Shown one piece after another: positions 47,307-49,702 of a DNA stretch of 49,702 nucleotides. Origin of the DNA: Clavulina sp. PMI_390 (Eukaryota > Basidiomycota > Agaricomycetes > Cantharellales > Hydnaceae); the NCBI GenBank assembly GCA_015039315.1, contig WIDE01000050.1, positions 1 through 49,702 of the forward strand, read 5' to 3'. Below the pieces are notes generated by a model, which was given only the letters and a program-made list of their open reading frames with translations, ran no database searches and was not told where the DNA came from. Every line of letters begins with the position of its first letter. The first letter of the stretch is position 1. The position numbers and the translations under genes were made by a program.

Positions 47307-49702
47307 CTATGCTTTAGATAGCAGATTCCGATTGTCGGTGTTTCTTGGGACGGCTATCCAATCCCCATCCGTTAGGCTAGGCAGCTCCTTTCCAGGACTT
47401 TGGATGGGGCTCGAGCGTGGCGAAGAGGCAGCCGAAGATAGGTTCAAAGATGTGGTCAGCGAGTCAAGTGAGGCGCTACGGGGGATGCGTTTGAGCGGGC
47501 GACCTCTTTTAATGCTTGAGGAAAGTTTGTCATCTGGATCGACTTCTGCCGTGACGGGCCGGGGAGGAGGGAGATCTATGGCATCGAGAATATCACGGGA
47601 ATGCAAACTTGTTGGCCGATGCTGGGGATCACGATGTGCGCCTGGCGTCTGGATCTCTAAACTCCCATTTGTAGGCACAAATACTCGATCTTCGCTGTTG
47701 ATGCGAAGGAAAGCACTTTTACGACGAATAGGCTGCTCAACAGTAATGGGAGGAGGTAGTTGGCGATTCTGTACACGCCTTGCAGTCCGAATGGGATACT
47801 GAGTACCGCTGTACCCATATAACTGATGATCTGCCGTTGGACCTTTGGACAATCCCATTTGTGGATGAGCTGGGGAGAATCGCGCAGCTTCTTGTAATCG
47901 GCGCAGACGCTCTGGATTGTCTTCTGGATCCGGAACGTCGATCAAAGGCGGGTGACTCTGGCTCAAACTATTGAATAGTTCCTCTTCCCTCTCAGGATGG
48001 ACATGCTGTGATCTGATATCTACGAGATGTGTGGCGAAATTCATAGATCCAGGGGTGGCTGGAACTTGGGGAGATTCGTCAGGCGTGAGGCGGTTCATGG
48101 GAGGATTGCGGTCCCATAACGCTGAGGCTGGCTGGTCGTCTGGCTCCAGAGGCCGAGACCTGGGGCGGTTGTTACGAGGCGGGGGCCCGAACATGGTGGT
48201 CGGAGAGCTCACAGGGATAGGGTGCAGGAGTTTTGGATTTGGAGAGTGGTCACTCGATGATATTGAGCTGCGGCTTTCTGGCCGCGGGGTAGAGGGTGGA
48301 CTTTGCTCCATCAGCAACTCATACGGAGGGTGGTCAAGCATATGTTTTGGTGAAGATAACGCTTGGCCCCCTCGCCGTAGTGCATGAGGCGAAAGATCGG
48401 GAGATGGGGTATGATCTACCTCGCTCCAATCACGCGCTTTAGCACGGCCATCAGCACGGCCATCAACACGGCTCTGCTGCAAGCGTGGGACTGGTTGAAC
48501 ATCACGAATAACCTCTGGTATTATTTTTATCACATTACTTATGTCAGGCTTCGTTGGCAATGGAAGTTCGAATGAAACTTGGTGAGAAGAGGGGATATGT
48601 AGATTCAACACTACTCACTTCAAATCGGGGAGGAGATCTAGGAATGAATGTCCCGTCTTCGCCCCCAAAGTTGCGCCGTTGCATTTGGACAGCATCAGGA
48701 AAGTCCAGGTCTAAGTCCATTGCCCCAGAGGGGTGGTAGGGTGTGTGAGAGCGAGGAATCATTATGCGAGTGTGATTTGATTTGTTCTGAGGTCGTCCTT
48801 GGAGGTGGACCAACCCCGGTAGAGGCATCAACTTGGGGTCTGTGTATCGGTTGTTGAGGACGCCAGAGCCCGGGAGCACTCGTGACGATTCTTCGCCAGG
48901 CTGAGGCCCAAGGTTCGCAGTGATTGAGGGCAGAGATGCTGGTGGTAAAAACAGGTCCACCACTCTTCGCGATAACCTCTTGGAAGTAGCGGGGCTTTTC
49001 TGATTAGAAGTTCCAGCCCCTGCGTTATCATCGTGTGGAAAGAGGAGCTCAGATTCGCCGCGGCCACTGCCCCAGTAACGTTCAAATACCACATGACGGA
49101 TATCTTTTCCCAGACTAACGTATTTGATATCAAGTCCAGATTCAAAGAGCCATGAGGAGAGCGATTCGAGTTCAACGGCGATCGCTGCACCCGCTAGGTG
49201 CTGCTGGATGAGTGAGCAGAAGAACCAGCAATTATACTGCATCCAAAAGTGTTGTTAATGTGAAGTACCCAGGAAGCCGTGGTATACCTGCTCACAGGCC
49301 ATATTTGATAGCGGCGTAGCTCCTCACCAATGATACGAAGCAGTCTGTTTAGATCACTAAGAGTCGGGGAATGTGGGAGGTCCCTTGAGGTCTCGAGAGT
49401 AGCTCCGTGAATAAGTTGTGCTAGATCGGCTGACATACGGGCCTAGTTGAGGATGCAGTTCAGTCATTCATTCCAGACAACAACCTTGCTCAGCTATGAT
49501 GACAGGGGCGTCACTCCAAAGAACGCTGAAAGGTGCTTACCTTGTCATTTGCTTGAGTATCTCCACTAGCGAAGACGAACCGGAAGGCCGAAACGCCTTG
49601 GCCTCTCCTCCGATCGAGCCTAAGCCAGATATCCTTCCTCTGGACACGCCGTAAGTGCAGTACGACGAACCGGTGCAGCACAGGGCCCGCAGGTTCACAG
49701 TA
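47307..49702 (-). CDS. Large hypothetical basidiomycete protein, 5' end outside window
   Basis: Exons visible: beyond 49702-49541, 49442-49296 (147 nt), 49236-48619 (618 nt) and 48512-47307 (1,206 nt), with all phases agreeing. The N-terminal visible part has RFVVLHLRRVQRKDIWLRLD, a pattern I associate with poorly characterised basidiomycete proteins carrying a WxRLDRR motif. IGEELRRYQIWPYNCWFFCS then LIQQHL follows, where an Asn-Cys-aromatic helix is the best conserved part. The remaining 600 residues are Pro/Ser-rich and disordered (TPSPDLSPH; PGSMNFATHLVDIRSQHVHP), ending LPSLTDGDWIAVPRNTDN. There is no signal peptide in view and I cannot assign a function. The acceptor before VIRDVQPVPRL is the least certain junction. 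Confidence 0.75.

Overview
The window is fungal nuclear DNA and most likely comes from an Agaricomycete basidiomycete. Genes carry many short GT-AG introns (about 45-90 bases), which I placed by hand. In seven complete single-copy spliced genes and four paralogous small genes, the exon lengths sum exactly to a multiple of three. A Rhizoctonia/Ceratobasidium-like source would fit, but I cannot prove the genus from sequence alone.

Left part, 1-20.9 kb, is ordinary and gene dense. It holds an unknown 299-aa protein (+), a 2,533-aa Furry/Tao3/Mor2-type cell morphogenesis scaffold (-), the ER cargo receptor Erv29/SURF4 (+), and a small secreted protein built from a 16-residue repeat (+). These are followed by a short-chain dehydrogenase of the NADP-mannitol dehydrogenase type (-), a Dsl1/ZW10 tethering or kinetochore protein (-), and dynactin subunit 4/p62 (+). 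Two head-to-head pairs share very short intergenic promoters: Tao3/Erv29 (172 bp) and ZW10/dynactin p62 (191 bp).

Middle part, 21-46.6 kb, is sparse and repetitive and is the notable region. It carries an array of a small gene family I do not recognise, called family A here. All copies are on the minus strand: A1, A3, A5 and A6 are intact (227, 233, 233 and 227 aa), A2 is a pseudogene, and A4 is a 3' relic. Each intact copy has the same four-exon structure: an 18-nt first exon, a 31-nt second exon, a 93-96-nt exon encoding a C2HC zinc finger, and a long last exon ending in a highly conserved WENVIEMP box and an acidic tail. Flanking DNA is duplicated with the genes. A second degenerate block (family B) recurs four times, and a DHA1-type MFS transporter sits inside the array with a broken copy of its 5' end next to A2. 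The region looks like repeated segmental duplication followed by decay of some copies and maintenance of others.

Right edge, 47.3-49.7 kb, holds a minus-strand gene for a large, proline/serine-rich basidiomycete-type protein of unknown function. Its 5' end lies outside the window.

All functional names rest on motifs and family resemblance read by eye. No database search, expression data or alignment program was used.
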